From Spartobacteria bacterium (GTDB lineage: Bacteria > Verrucomicrobiota > Verrucomicrobiia > Chthoniobacterales > Chthoniobacteraceae), in assembly GCA_025350985.1 (NCBI GenBank), contig JANXWU010000438.1, positions 1 through 6,992 of the forward strand: a stretch of DNA of 6,992 bases, in the 5' to 3' direction. Numbering within the stretch: the stretch's first letter is position 1; each line of letters starts with the position of its first letter. Positions 6,830 to 6,992 of the stretch are shown one piece after another. Position numbers and translations under genes: made by a program. Below the pieces are notes generated by a model. It worked only from the letters and a program-made list of their open reading frames with translations. It did not search any database and was not told the DNA's origin.

Positions 6830-6857
6830 ACTATACGGATGAGCCGCGGAACGTCAA
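6830..6857 (-). promoter_or_regulatory. Sigma70-type promoter candidate for the nusA operon
   Basis: On the minus strand, TTGACG (6857-6852) and TATAGT (6835-6830) are separated by 16 nt; each matches five of six consensus bases. The predicted start of transcription is near 6823, giving a leader of about 65 nt before nusA. It is the only strong match I found in the upstream flank, and it is correctly placed and oriented. Prediction is by eye only. Confidence 0.6.
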
Positions 6858-6901
6858 GCCGTGGGGGACACCCGTAATGGCTCAGTTTGAAAAAACGCGA
6901 T

Positions 6902-6992
6902 CTGTCATTCTGAGCGCAGGCTTGGCGGAGTCGAAGAATCTCTTGAACCCTTTCCGGCGTGCCGCGGCAGGGGGAAGTGCAAGAGATTCTTC
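6902..6992. repeat. Dispersed palindromic repeat, cut by window end
   Basis: It starts with CTGTCATTCTGAGCG (6902-6916), identical to the inverse complement of 133-147, and continues through GCGGAG and TCGAAGAATCTCTT. GAAGAATCTCTT (6933-6944) is exactly complementary to AAGAGATTCTTC (6981-6992), separated by a 36-nt GC-rich centre. The second arm runs off the window, so the full inverted repeat is probably longer. This resembles the GTCATTCTGAGCG...GAAGAATCTC intergenic repeat I recall from several environmental phyla. No open reading frame is supported here. Confidence 0.65.

Noticed and set aside
1..6992. A CRISPR array, tRNA or rRNA gene, insertion sequence or defence system.
   Set aside because: I found no regularly spaced repeats with spacers, no tRNA cloverleaf or rRNA sequence, no transposase and no defence-gene motifs; the window is a conserved housekeeping operon.

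Overview
The window is a bacterial chromosome segment, GC-rich by eye, with one dense gene cluster that reads entirely on the minus strand. In transcription order (right to left) it is nusA, infB, rbfA, a DHH-family nanoRNase/pAp phosphatase (nrnA-like), truB and ribF. This is the classic transcription-elongation / translation-initiation / ribosome- and tRNA-maturation operon. Versions that place a DHH phosphoesterase between rbfA and truB occur in several non-enteric phyla. The gene order, a short NusA with a single C-terminal helical repeat, a TruB without a PUA domain, and a diverged RbfA suggest a Verrucomicrobiota-like (PVC) or Acidobacteriota-like environmental organism. That placement is an inference from memory of these families and is not proven by the sequence.

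Right flank (6758-6992): a good sigma70-type promoter candidate (TTGACG, 16-nt spacer, TATAGT) points into nusA. Between it and nusA lies an 8-bp stem followed by a run of T on the minus strand, which has the form of an intrinsic terminator inside the roughly 65-nt nusA leader. The parsimonious reading is a leader attenuator controlling the whole operon, possibly by NusA itself. Further right is a dispersed repeat based on CTGTCATTCTGAGCG, cut off by the window end.

Gene block (221-6757): spacing is tight. nusA and infB are 36 nt apart, rbfA and nrnA overlap by 14 nt, nrnA and truB by 26 nt (preferred truB start), and truB and ribF by 4 nt (ATGA). The only sizeable internal gap is 101 nt between infB and rbfA, and it holds complementary arms around a small hairpin. 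Shine-Dalgarno sequences are weak or absent at most internal starts, so translational coupling is likely. rimP, ylxR and ylxQ, often found in this operon, are absent from the window.

Left flank (1-220): no gene is supported. It carries a 9-nt tandem repeat just after ribF, a perfect 12-bp-stem hairpin containing an inverted copy of the same repeat core seen at the right end, and an 8-nt tandem repeat at the window edge.

Together the genes link transcription elongation (NusA), 30S initiation (IF2), 16S rRNA maturation (RbfA), turnover of very short RNAs (NrnA), tRNA pseudouridine 55 formation (TruB) and FMN/FAD synthesis (RibF). All six genes look intact and full-length. I saw no obviously novel protein system; the most interesting material is in the non-coding leader, the infB-rbfA gap and the flanking repeats.
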